Both the position numbers and the translations under genes were made by a program. From assembly GCA_019693395.1 (NCBI GenBank), contig JAAMXP010000774.1, forward strand, positions 1-20,322: a stretch of DNA of 20,322 nucleotides. The letters run 5' to 3'. This stretch comes from Ettlia oleoabundans. Lineage: Eukaryota > Chlorophyta > Chlorophyceae > Chlamydomonadales. Of the stretch, positions 6,913 through 17,152 are shown piece by piece (position 1 is the stretch's first letter; each line of letters begins with the position of its first letter). Below the pieces are notes generated by a model. That model saw nothing but the letters and a program-made list of their open reading frames with translations, was not told the origin of the DNA and ran no database searches.

Positions 6913-9900
6913 ATGCCGAGTATTTCGCTGGATGGCGCGCCAAGCCCCTCTGCGCCAGTCGGTGAGTGCCGCTGTCCAGTCCTAACCACCTGCCAGCAGG
7001 CACCGCCCCGACGCAATCACCCCTTTGCTTTTTGCTCTGCCACATGCCATGGCACAATAATCAACAGTTTGGGTTGTCAAAACCATGTTTCAATAACGCC
7101 CAGCCACCTTCCGCTGGCCCTGCAGAGCGGGTGGCCATTACTCAGTTGCCGGTGGCGGAGCAGGAATTCTACGAAAACCAGGCGGCGGCTGCGCTTCACC
7201 ATGATCCGTCTAGCACCTCCCACATCTACTTTAAAGACCTTAAGCTGCTGGCCCACAACGAAGACAGCGAAAGCGATGAGCATGAGGAGCAGCCAGATAA
7301 CGAGGCGGCAGCACCCATTGATGCTGCAGACGGCGGTTGCAGCCGCATCAGCCTACCGCCACTGGATGCCCAGGCCTCATGCGTCAGCCTGGAGCGCCTG
7401 GGCTCAGGTCTGTCAGCAGAGACAAAATAGCTGCATGGGTCTGCAGAAAAACTTTGTCAGGATCCTACCCTCAGCCCATGCAGTTCGTTGCATGGTTGGA
7501 TCGGTCAATGTAGTTTAAGTTCAGCTACAGGCTCCACTGGGTTACAACTGCTGCACACAGCTGAGTCGTTGCGCCACCTCCTGCGCTGCTGTATCGTGTT
7601 GCAGTGCGTGGAGGCAGCGGGAAGCGCAAGAAGCGGGTGGACCGGCAGAAACTGATTGTGATTCTGGTGGGGCTGCCTGCCCGCGGCAAGACCTTCCTAT
7701 GCAACAAGCTCATGTGCTACCTCAACTGGTGAGATCGTCCAGCTGCCCCGATTAGCTGGTTGGCGTGGCTGGCCTGTTCGACCTAATACGGTCGGCAACC
7801 ATCAGACAGTTGCTCGTCAGCTCAGCCTGTGAGGAGGGCAACTGCTGCTATCATGCAGCTGCCTATGTAACTTGCTGCTTAGCGGCAGGCTGGTTCTTAT
7901 GGGTCCCACAGATAGCACTGCATCCAGCCAATTTTTGCTTTGGTGCACACGCATCTCACACGTCCTTCAGCGCTCTTGTCATTGCCCATGCAGGTTGGGC
8001 CACCCCACCAAGCATTTTAACGTAGGGCAGTATCGTCGGCGTGTGAAGAACGCAGAGAACCAGGCAAGCTGCCGAGGGATTGAGGAATGCATGTACGCAC
8101 GTAGAAAGGGCAGTACATGCGGCAGGACGGAAGGCGACAGAAGCCTTAGCAGCAGTTGTTGAAGAGGAGATTTGGCCATGTCGCTGCTGCTGTACCGGGT
8201 CCCTGTTGGTTCGGGCAGTGCGTGCGACGTTGCTTTGATGCTCCGCTTCCTACCGCGCATGTCCAGTATTACCTGGCTAATACTTTTGTGACCAGGCGGA
8301 AAGAAAGTGATTCGGGTGTTGAGCTTGCACTTGCGCATGCGTGTGCCTATGGATGCAGAGTGCATGGGTGCAAGACGCTGAGTTTTTCGACATCCGCAAC
8401 TCAGTGGGTCAGCGGCTGAGGCACCAGGCGCTGCTGCTGGCGCTGGATGACCTGGAGGCGTGGCTGGAGACGGGTGGGTGGCTGGGTGGAGTGTTTGGCG
8501 GGTGGGTAGATCCCGGTGTGCGTAACCACGGTACTGGTATGGCAGGCAACTGCTTGCCATTTCTTTGCTATGGCACCCCATGTGCTGCCCCTCCTACACC
8601 TTTATTTGCAAGAAGTCCTGCCCCTGCCTTTTAACATAGTGCCGTAGTATTCTATGCTGCTCAATTCTTTGAACCATGCCTTATGCCCTCCGCCTCATTC
8701 CTTGCCCCGCAGATGGGTCCCAGGTAGCTGTACTGGATGCCACTAACTCCACGGAGGAGCGCCGCAACTTCCTGCGCTCACGCTTCCATGGTGAGCAGGG
8801 GCTCCAGGCTCACAGAGCATGCGTCAGGCCGCGAAATGTACCAGCAGTACTAATCAGCAGCGCCCGCAATAGCAAGGTAGTTTGTGCTGAGTGTCCTATG
8901 CAGTGGCAATGGTGCGTATAAACCTGCTTTTCGTAAAACACCTGCCCATGCACCACCAAACACTTCTCACAAATGATCTGCCCATGCACCATCACCTTAT
9001 GTTCTCAGTAGCAGGCACGTATGATGCCCCGCCCCTCTGCAGGGAAGTGGCAGTACCTGTTCATCGAGTCAATCTGCAATGACATGGAGGTGGGTGGGTG
9101 GGCGTTTTTGTGCGACCTGCTGAGGTTGATGCACATGCATACCACTTGCCCCGCTCATTCTGGTACCCGTCCAAGAACGATAAGGGCACACTGAGGGCGA
9201 GAAAACTTTCCTGCCCTGCCCGCTTTACCCTCCTGCCTCATGCAGTCGTGTTTGCGCACCTCCTGTATATCCTCAGGTCCTTGAGAACAACTACCGACTG
9301 AAGATGATGTACAGCCCAGATTACCGGGGCATGGACACAGAGGAGGCAATGAAGGTGAGCGTGGCCTGCCCCAAACCCTCCATCCGGAGTGATGATGAGC
9401 ACACCATCGTCGAGTTTTGACAAGCACGTGGTTTGTGTCCAGGGAAGGATGCACTGGCCCGCTGCCCCTCACATTCAACTGGGTGCGAATATGCTACACA
9501 TCACATCTTGTCCTGATTGCGATTAATAAATGTATGCCACAGGATTTTCGTGCCCGCATTCGCAATTACGAGGAGGGGTACGAGACCATCATGGACCGCA
9601 CGCTGCACTACATCAAACTCATAGACATGGTCACAGGTGGGGTGGCTGGGAAGCTGGTGGTGGTGCTGCCTTTCGGCCGTCTACTTTTCATGAGAAGTTT
9701 GAGCGCCTGGGGGTGCGGATGCGGTTGTGCCAGCGTGGCTTCAAGGTTGAGATGCATTGGTTGTCATTCCTCACCATGCCACTTGCCCAGCCAACACTCA
9801 CCCACTGCCCCAAACCTCACAGGGCGGGGCTACATGGACGTCAACCGCATCTCCGGCTACCTGCCAGGGAAGATGGTGTTCTTCCTCATGCAGGCACGGT

Positions 9901-12900
9901 GCAGGAACCAAGAGAACAGGACGGGCAGGAGGGGCCGGTTGAAACTCACCGCATCTATTGCTTGCCTGTCATGCCCCTGGTCTGTCATGGGCTGCGTTGC
10001 ATTTGCTCTGCACCTAACCTCTGCCTGCACACCTTGATTGCCCTGCATCTGACCATTGCCTGGCGCTGGTGCAGGTGTGCCGTGCGGGTGTGGGGCGGCC
10101 GCGCAAGATATGGCTGACTCGCCACGGAGAGTCACAGTACAATACCGTGGGCAAGATTGGGGGCAACTCGGGACTGAGGTGTGGCGGCTGCTATTAGTAT
10201 GGGTGTTCTGCTTGTGTTCTACTTCTCCTTCGCTCTTGTTTTACACCTTTGGTGTGCAATCATTGATGCAACAAAGAAGACAAGCATTTGGGAGTGTATT
10301 GCGTGGGCTGACAGCCAGCCAGCAACGGGGCTGTGCGGGTAGTGTGCACCTGCGTTGGGGGAACCCTGTACAGCGGCCACCATTTTCCCCCGCGACGCAC
10401 TCGTTGCCCCTGTTGTCACCAGTCCCACTTTGCTCTGTGCTGTAGCCTACGAGGCGAAATGTATGCGCAGTTACTGCCTGAAATACTAAACAGCCGCATC
10501 CCCAGGACACCTGACGGGAAGCAGTACCCTGTGGCGGGTGAGTGGCATTCCAGCTGGCGGTTCCCATGCGCCCGTGCATTTCGGTATTCTCGCAACCACA
10601 GCTGGTGCCTGCCTGCCTGGTGGCACACACATCGCCGGGATGTACATCCATTATCCCACGCCTCACATAAGCCGCTCCCCCCGTAATTCTCCCTTTCCTC
10701 CCCTCTCCTCTTTCCTCACATTACCCACCTCCTCCTCACCTTCCCTCGTCCTCTCGCCCCTGGTTTCCTCCCCGTTTTCAGTGTGGACGTCCACTCTTGA
10801 GCGCACCATCGTCACCGCCTCAGGCCTGCCCTACCCAAAGGTGCAGTGGAAGGCGCTGGACGAAATACAGGTGCTATATGGCTCAGCTTGACTCAGTGCA
10901 GCAGTCACGCCACAGCTCGCGCTATGCCCCGCTTTCTAGGCTGTCCAGACTGCAAGGCCACTGTTTGTGCGTCCTCTCAAACTTCGCAAAGGCTTCTGCC
11001 AGCCACTTCGCTGGGTTGAAGCCCCTCCCACCTTGCCGTATCTGGTGCTTTGTTGGCAACACCACCCGCGCATGTACCATGCTAGTGCAAGCCACCCAGC
11101 ACGGTCCGGCTTCCTCTTCTACCCACATTATAATCTTCTGTCCTGCTTACCCTGAGCTGATGCCTGCCTTGCAACACCTGTGCCCGTACCTATCAGCATT
11201 CTGCTTGCCACACATCCACCCAAGTGGTGTATCGCTTTTCATGTATTATGCATGTTTCAGATGTGCCCCCTCCATCTGTGCCTTCCTTTGACACTCCATA
11301 GGCCGGCACCTGCGATGGGCTGACATACGAGGAGGTGGCCGAGCACATGCCACATGAGTTCGAGTTGAGGCGCAAGGACAAGCTGCGGTACAGGTAGGGA
11401 AATGCGGTGCATGCATATGACGATTTGCCTGACAGGCTGGCGTGAAAGTATGAAAAGATTGATTTATTACATCCCTGCACCACATGGCATATGCCTCCCG
11501 GTGCAAGAATGCCCAACGCTCCTTGCGGTAGTGATGAAGTGCTTGGCCGGCTTCGTGGTGGTACATCCTCCTTTAGCACGGTAGGCCTTCCTGCGGTACC
11601 ATGTCCTGTATGTGTGTGGCATGTGTGCAGGTACCCCAGCGGTGAGTCATACATGGATGTGATACAGCGGCTCGAGCCTGTGGTCACAGGTAGGGTGGGA
11701 ATAGGCACACAGGGGTCTCATGGTTGACCAGAAGGCAACGCTGGGAGGGGTCTGGCTGCAGTACACACAGCAGATTGAGCAAGGGATTGAGGTGTGATAT
11801 GTAGTGCTTGGTTGGAAAGCGTGGTGAAGGGTGGGTGCAGCAGCAGCACGCCTACGGGGCCGCCCAGGCCAACCCACACTGTCAGAAGAAACCCTTGTGC
11901 TTATATTTCCTGGCAGGTTTGGAGGCTAAGTGCTTGCGGCAAAGTACCGGGTCTGGCGCTCTGGCTATGCCTAGCTAACTTCCCACTTCCCTTCCCAAAC
12001 CTTGCTTTCCTAATGCCCTCAGCCACACCTGTACCCCATGTGTGCGTGCAGAGGTCGAGAGAGAGAAGGAGTGTGTGGTGATTGTGTCTCACCAGGCTGT
12101 GCTCCGGGCGCTGTATGGTTACTTCATGAACCAGCCACTGGACGTAAGTAACAGGAGGTGGGGATGATGGCGTTGTGCCCTGCGACTACTGGTGCTGTCC
12201 TAGCCCCCCGGTGCCAGTATGGGTGCATCTGCTTCAAGCTTTAGGGCTGACTCTGGTGCCTCTTTTAGCCATGCTTTTGCTCATAGCTGTTTCCGCTCCC
12301 TGCCCCGCCACCTCAGCTGGGGTTGCGGATGTATCCACCAGCGACACCTCATCATAGCACCAATCCGCAACCACATACCTCCACCTTCAACCTGTATATG
12401 TTGTGCTGTGCGTGCTGTGTTGTGTTGTGCAGACTGTGCCCAGCATTGACATCCCGCTGCACACGGTGATGGAGCTTGTGCCCAAGGCCGATGGCACCAT
12501 GGCTGAAACACGGTTCATTGTGGATGTGGACAAGGCCATGGCGGACGCAAGCGGGCTGCTGCACGGGGGTGGGCTGGGGGTTGAAAGGGGGCTGGTAGTG
12601 ACACGAAGTGGTGTGATGCTGTCCTGCGCTCTGCTTGTTGTTGTCGTATTTGCTGACTTTCCAAGGCTGTTTTCGCCCTGAGGCGGGAGAGAACGGCCTG
12701 ATGCTCAGCTCTGCTGCGTACAAGCTGCAGAGACTTGTTGCGCCTGTCGCCTCCCCAAGACACACCGTACTCGCCACCCCATGTGCCCGAACGCAGGCGC
12801 TGAGTCTGAGCCCTCCTCGCTCAGCAGCAGCCCTGAGAGGGGGGCCTCCGCCGGCGTGCATTTCAGCCTGAGCAAAGAGGCCAGTGGTGGCGGCGAGGGA

Positions 12901-13086
12901 GGAAGCAGGGGGTCGCTGTTCAAGCGCAGCCTCAGCATGGCTGAGCTTGCTGCTGCGGAGCTGGTGCGGCAGGAGGAGGTGGGCATACAGACGCAGGAGT
13001 CAGGGGAGAGCCCAGTCCTGGCGGCAATAGCGGCGGAGATGCTGCAGAACAGCAGTCGCAACAGCATCGGAGGGCGCAGCATTTGA
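6913..13086 (+). CDS. F2KP: Bifunctional 6-phosphofructo-2-kinase / fructose-2,6-bisphosphatase
   Basis: There are 18 exons: 6913-6961, 7126-7407, 7605-7728, 7994-8063, 8359-8473, 8713-8790, 9043-9089, 9277-9354, 9543-9636, 9823-9893, 10075-10178, 10446-10537, 10782-10870, 11302-11393, 11631-11689, 12052-12143, 12433-12568 and 12797-13086. They total 1962 nt, 653 aa. The N-terminal 116 residues are acidic and unmatched, then comes a basic KRKKR patch. The kinase domain has the P-loop GLPARGKT (133-140), HFNVGQYRR, AEFFD and VAVLDATNSTEERR. The phosphatase domain has LTRHGES with the phospho-accepting H353, WTSTLERT (R409), ALDEIQAGTCDGLTYEE (E429), RYPSGESYMDVIQRLEP and VIVSHQAVLRALY (H495). 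A Ser-rich tail (about 558-653) follows. The enzyme makes and breaks fructose-2,6-bisphosphate, the cytosolic signal controlling fructose-1,6-bisphosphatase. No CBM20 starch-binding domain, found at the plant N-terminus, is seen. Introns 4 and 10 appear to be GC-AG. The first exon is the least certain. Confidence 0.9.
8064..8358 (+). other. GC-AG intron (F2KP intron 4)
   Basis: Exon 4 must end ...GAGAACCAG and exon 5 must start AGTGCATGGGTGCAAGAC to keep the frame and the NQSA...AEFFD match to plant enzymes. The junction reads CAG|gcaagc, the usual form of a GC donor, and the intron ends tgcag. No GT donor gives an in-frame join. The intron also holds an 8-bp inverted repeat (8089-8096 and 8113-8120). 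Confidence 0.8.
8928..8999. repeat. Diverged 36-bp tandem duplication in F2KP intron 6
   Basis: The units 8928-8963 and 8964-8999 align without gaps and share ctgcccatgcacca as a perfect core, with scattered differences elsewhere. The duplication is confined to the intron between exons 6 and 7. Confidence 0.7.
9894..10074 (+). other. GC-AG intron (F2KP intron 10)
   Basis: Exon 10 ends with the KMVFFLMQ block and exon 11 opens with VCRAGVGRPRKIWLTRHGES. The only phase-0 junction reads CAG|gcacgg, with acceptor ggtgcag. A GT donor two bases further on (cg|gtgcag) would shift the frame and destroy the RHGES block. Confidence 0.7.
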
Positions 13087-13806
13087 GTGGTAGTTTTCTA
13101 GTTTTCTGGGTAGCTGTAGTCACCGGTGTAGCTGTAGTCACAGGTGGCTTGCTGGCACTTGAAGTGGTAGTGCTGCTCCTCACCCAGCCTGTTTGCCGCG
13201 CTTGTTGTACCACTGATGCCAAACTGCAATAATGCCAGCGCTGCTCAAGTGAATATTTGCTCCCCCTCCCCTGCTGTGCTGACATCCTCTTGCTCTGCTG
13301 CTCCGTTTTGCCAGTTAGGTATAGGTATACGCTTTCTACAGCAGCTGCCATTTCCCCCACATGTTGGCATTTCATTCTTTACCTTGGTGTTGAGAGCATG
13401 GAGGTTTTGGAAGTTAGGAATGGAGAAAGTTGGACTGCGTTGCCCGTAGAAAAAACTGAGCACACAGGCATAAGGGCATGCCAGGCGTGCATGTAAGGAG
13501 GGTCTGAGGCGGGGAATACACAAGGGAGCAGGACAGACTGGAGCATATCAACTGGACAGCAATGGGAGAGGGGCATGGCATGTCATTCAAGAACATGGCA
13601 CAAGACGGGGAAGCTAAGTAGCAGCATGGGCGTCTGCCTACCATAACATTGGAACAGTGCCATTAGCGCGGCACAGCCGTGGAAAAGCCGATGACGATGC
13701 CCACCGCCATGTGCACTATCACGCACACCACTGTACAGCCTGGCACTAGGCGCCGCTAGCTGGTTCTGGTAACAACGAAAAGCGCAGCTTACGAAGTGCA
13801 GGTTTG
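13087..13806. other. Convergent intergenic region (3' UTRs of F2KP and SRRP1-like genes)
   Basis: The two stop codons face each other across 720 bp, and no gene is supported between them. Right after the F2KP stop are short direct repeats: tagttttc twice (13091-13106) and tagctgtagtcac twice with period 18 (from 13111 and 13129). A TGTAA at 13492-13496 could be the F2KP poly(A) signal, giving a 3' UTR of about 400 nt. I found no TGTAA on the minus strand for the other gene. Confidence 0.55.
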
Positions 13807-16731
13807 TTAGTTGATGGAGCGCAGAACGCGCTGCACCGTAGTGCGCATGTCTTGTGGGCTCATCTTTGTGCTCACAATCACCTCCTGCACCACCTTGCCC
13901 GCCCGCACAGCCAGGTGGTACCCGTCATCCACAACCTCCTTGGTGATCCACAGCTCAAGGTCCTGCAACATGGGAAGGCCAGCAGGGCACAGCAGCACGG
14001 CAGCAGCAATGAGACTGGTGCAGGACGATGTGGGCATCTCTGGGCATCTCTAATGTGTGCAAAAGCAGTGATGCGGTTGCATTACATTGCGCTGTTGTAC
14101 TGGTAGGATTGCTGCGGTTGGTGGCATGGCTGCAATGGCTGCTTCGGCTGGCTGCAACAGCGCGTACTCAGCAGTCCTGACAAGCGCGCTCCTGCCATGT
14201 CCAACTCGAGCAGTGTTGTGTGAGCATGGATCCTGCTTGCTGCGCTGCCACAGCGCAGCCCACGTGCCTACTCAGCCACCCACCTGGCTCACTGTGCGCT
14301 TCTCCTCTACACAGCGTCCCAGCGTGATTGAGGTGATGCCCGCCTCCCTGTCCAGAGCCTCCAGAATCTCATCTACACCCTGGGGCACGGACGTGGGCAC
14401 CGACAGCTGCTCGTAGCTGCCTGCCTGAGCTCCGTTGGTGCACATAGAGGGGGAGTGAGGGCAGGAGAACGCGTTTAGAAAAGATAGTCAGGTAGGAACC
14501 ACACGCATATGGGCTTAGAGATCAACACGAGCATCACCGGCGCAGAGTAAACAGCACGCTCATGCAAGCAGGCACCATTCTGTGAAGCTCCCACATGCTG
14601 TCGGGCAACTGCTACTGGTTGGAGCAGTTATCCAATGGCTGCTGGCAGCATTCATGTTCCCCCCAACCAGCCGGCCAGTATGTGTCACACCTCCTTGCCC
14701 AGCGGCAGCACATTGTCCAGAGTTTCCTTGAGCGGGTCCTCCTCCAGCCGCTTCAAGCTCACAACCACCTGCAGTAACAAGGAAACACCACACAAGAAGG
14801 CAGCACAGGAATGAAACAATCAAAACAATGGACTGACGCAGGCAGCTAGAGTAAGTCCGGCAAGCCTGCAGCCCTCCAGGTTCTCTCCCCGCCCAAGCAT
14901 CACCTTACCCACCCACCTTTGCCTGTGGTGCCTGCTCCCGGTGGAGCACCGCTACGCGGACCAGCTGCCCCGTGTGTAGCACTTCGGTGGCGGAGTTGAG
15001 CCAGGAGTAGGAAATCTCCCGCATTGGCAGCACGACCTCGGCACGCGGGCAGGCCTGGCCATTTACTGCAGCGAAACAGAGTCAGGAATGGGTGTGGGTT
15101 GCCGGGTGATGCATCAGTGCTGCGGCCACTCAGAAGACTCAGTGTGCCCTCTCCTGCACTGACCTGCCTTATCAATGCACCTCGCTACCCTGCCACTACC
15201 ACAAGAGCCAGTTGTTTACTCCAGCTCCCTCTCAGCTGACATCCCAATGGAAATCAGCCATTGTGGATGCCGAGTGCAGGACTGGTTGTGTTTCTCCACA
15301 TCCAAACCCCTCGACCAAACACCACCGGCTGCACCGCCACCCCTACTGCTAAGTAAGTGGTATGCACCTGCGTGGCACTCGATGAAGGCACCCCAGTCTG
15401 TGATTGAGCCCACGGCCCCCTCAACAATGTCGCCGGGTCGCAGCATGGCAGCCAGCTCATCCAGCAGCACAGCCTTCTCGCTCACAACCAGACGGTTCTC
15501 AGGCACAATCACCTGCCACAACAGCCGAAAAACAACGATAAGAGTTATGGGACATGGGTACGTGATAGAAAGCGGAAGTCCAGCACAGTATGATCAATGG
15601 ACGAGGGCGGCATGGCGGAGGCTGCCATGATGTGGCACGGCCCAGCTTGAGTTGCCGCTGTAAGGAGCAGCAAATCAAGCCGGTGAGGCCAACAAACATA
15701 CAAAGTGGGCAGCTGGAGAAAACAAAGAGCGGGCACAGAGCGTGCCCACCTGTGTGACCTTAACTCTGAGAGGTGTTCCCACCAGTTTTTGATGACCGTT
15801 GGGCGGCGTCGGGATGCGGGTGCCATCTGGGTGGCGCTGCTCTATGCGGGAGGGATCCAGCAGCTTGTAGGGAAGGAAGCCTGTCAGCTTGCCAACGGAC
15901 ATCAGCAGGCCTGCAGGCAGCCAGGAGAGGCGGGCAGGCAGGGAGGGCGGGTGTCACTAGCAAGCAACCGGCCAAGGTGTCCGCGAGCCTCTGAACGGAA
16001 CATGCCGACAGCTGCTGATCAGCCTAAACCAGCGAATGGCTGAGTGGTCTGGCATTTAGGACTGCAGAAGCAACATGTCATCGATTTGGCACGATGTGGC
16101 AATTTACAAACTGCAAAACACTAGCTAGCTTGCTTGCCCTAGCAGCAAGCCCATCCTCAGGACTCAGCAGGCTGCCAACAGGGCAGATGAACAAAGCAGC
16201 CAGACACGTGTTGGCGAAATGAAAGCATGCCAGCTTAGCAAGCCGTGCAGCCACCATCCATCGGGGCATGCATGCAACGAGCCAGCGAGGCAGGCGCAAG
16301 GTCGGGAAGGAACCAGCAGGCCGAGGCACACACCCGACTTGTTTGCGCTCTTCACCACTGTCTCCAGCACTGTGCCTTCCTTGCGCATCTGCACCACCTC
16401 ATTCCACGCCTCCGTCATCAGCTTGGGCTTGCGCACCTCAACAGTATCTTGAGCCGCCACTGCTGCTGCAGCTGGTACTTGCTCGGGAGCAGGGCTGGCA
16501 TCCGCCTCGCTGGCTGCTGCGCAGCGTGGATGCAGCCTGCGCCTGGAGTGTGCGATGGGTGCTGGTGCGGATTGCAGCACCAGTGGTTGGCGTGATGCTG
16601 GGCCACGGCAGGCCCTGTTGCATGCCTGCACAGCAGGCACACAAGGCACGGGTTAGTGGCGACGGATGCGGCACTGGGGCGGCAGACCACAGGCTCATAC
16701 CGATTACGGCGTTCATCCCGCCGCCACTCAT
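13807..16731 (-). CDS. SRRP1: Chloroplast RNA-binding protein with two S1 domains, SRRP1-like
   Basis: The eight minus-strand exons are 16701-16731, 16334-16597, 15750-15910, 15368-15512, 14917-15065, 14691-14768, 14284-14424 and 13807-13962. They total 1125 nt, 374 aa. Residues 1-60 are Ala/Arg/Ser-rich, like a transit peptide. The first S1 domain (about 80-168) contains EGTVLETVVKSANKSGLLMS, LTGFLPYKLL and LVGTPLRVKVTQV. The second (about 173-262) contains LRPGDIVEGAVGSITDWGAF, MREISYSWLNSATEVLHTGQ and VVVSLKRLEEDPLKETLD. The C-terminal domain (about 289-374) has EILEALDREAGITSITLGR, EKRTVSQDLELWITKE and VRAGKVVQEV, as in plant SRRP1. Family role: plastid S1 proteins bind and remodel plastid transcripts or rRNA. 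All introns are GT-AG. The exon 1 to exon 2 join is the weak point: acceptor cccag at 16598 gives the model, but GCC|gtaatc with an acceptor near 16626 is also in frame. Confidence 0.85.
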
Positions 16732-17152
16732 TTGCAGACTTTAAGCGCTCTCAAAGCCTTACCGCAACCCTGCTTGCAACGGGGCAAGCTGTGCCTTGCA
16801 TTTTAGTCGGCGTGGCGTTCGCGGGCGGGAGAATGTGCTAACTAATCAAGCTCCTGATGACTGTTAGAGCTTATGTTGTCAGGAAAAGCACAAGGGAGTG
16901 GCCTTTGGGGGCAGGGTGTGTAAATTGCTGTCCGGTGTTTCGCCAGACAGCCCGGAGAACACCCACAAAAGTCGGTAAATTGTAGAGGAGTCGCAGGCGT
17001 AAATTAAGGGCCGACGCTACATGCATGCGGGCCAACGGCAGTAGACCCTGCTCATGCTAAGCCAATGCCAGCACACAGGGTGGAGGGTTTCCAGATTGCG
17101 CCTTTGCCTTGTTTTCACGTAGTTGGGTCAGTTGGTGCGGTCTTGGAGCACG
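16732..17152. promoter_or_regulatory. Shared divergent promoter region, SRRP1-like / PDH E1 beta
   Basis: The 421 bp between the two start codons carry no coding signal. They should contain both promoters and 5' UTRs. A short AT-richer stretch lies around 16915-16985. I recognise no TATA box or named element. Both flanking products are plastid-targeted. Confidence 0.6.

Noticed and set aside
6841..6941. Two copies of the palindrome ggcgcgcc within about 100 bp of the F2KP start
   Set aside because: Eight-base GC palindromes are expected by chance in GC-rich DNA, and one copy lies in coding sequence.
11193..11708. 171-codon open frame on the minus strand
   Set aside because: It lies antisense across two F2KP introns and exons 14-15, with composition typical of shadow frames and no recognisable domain.
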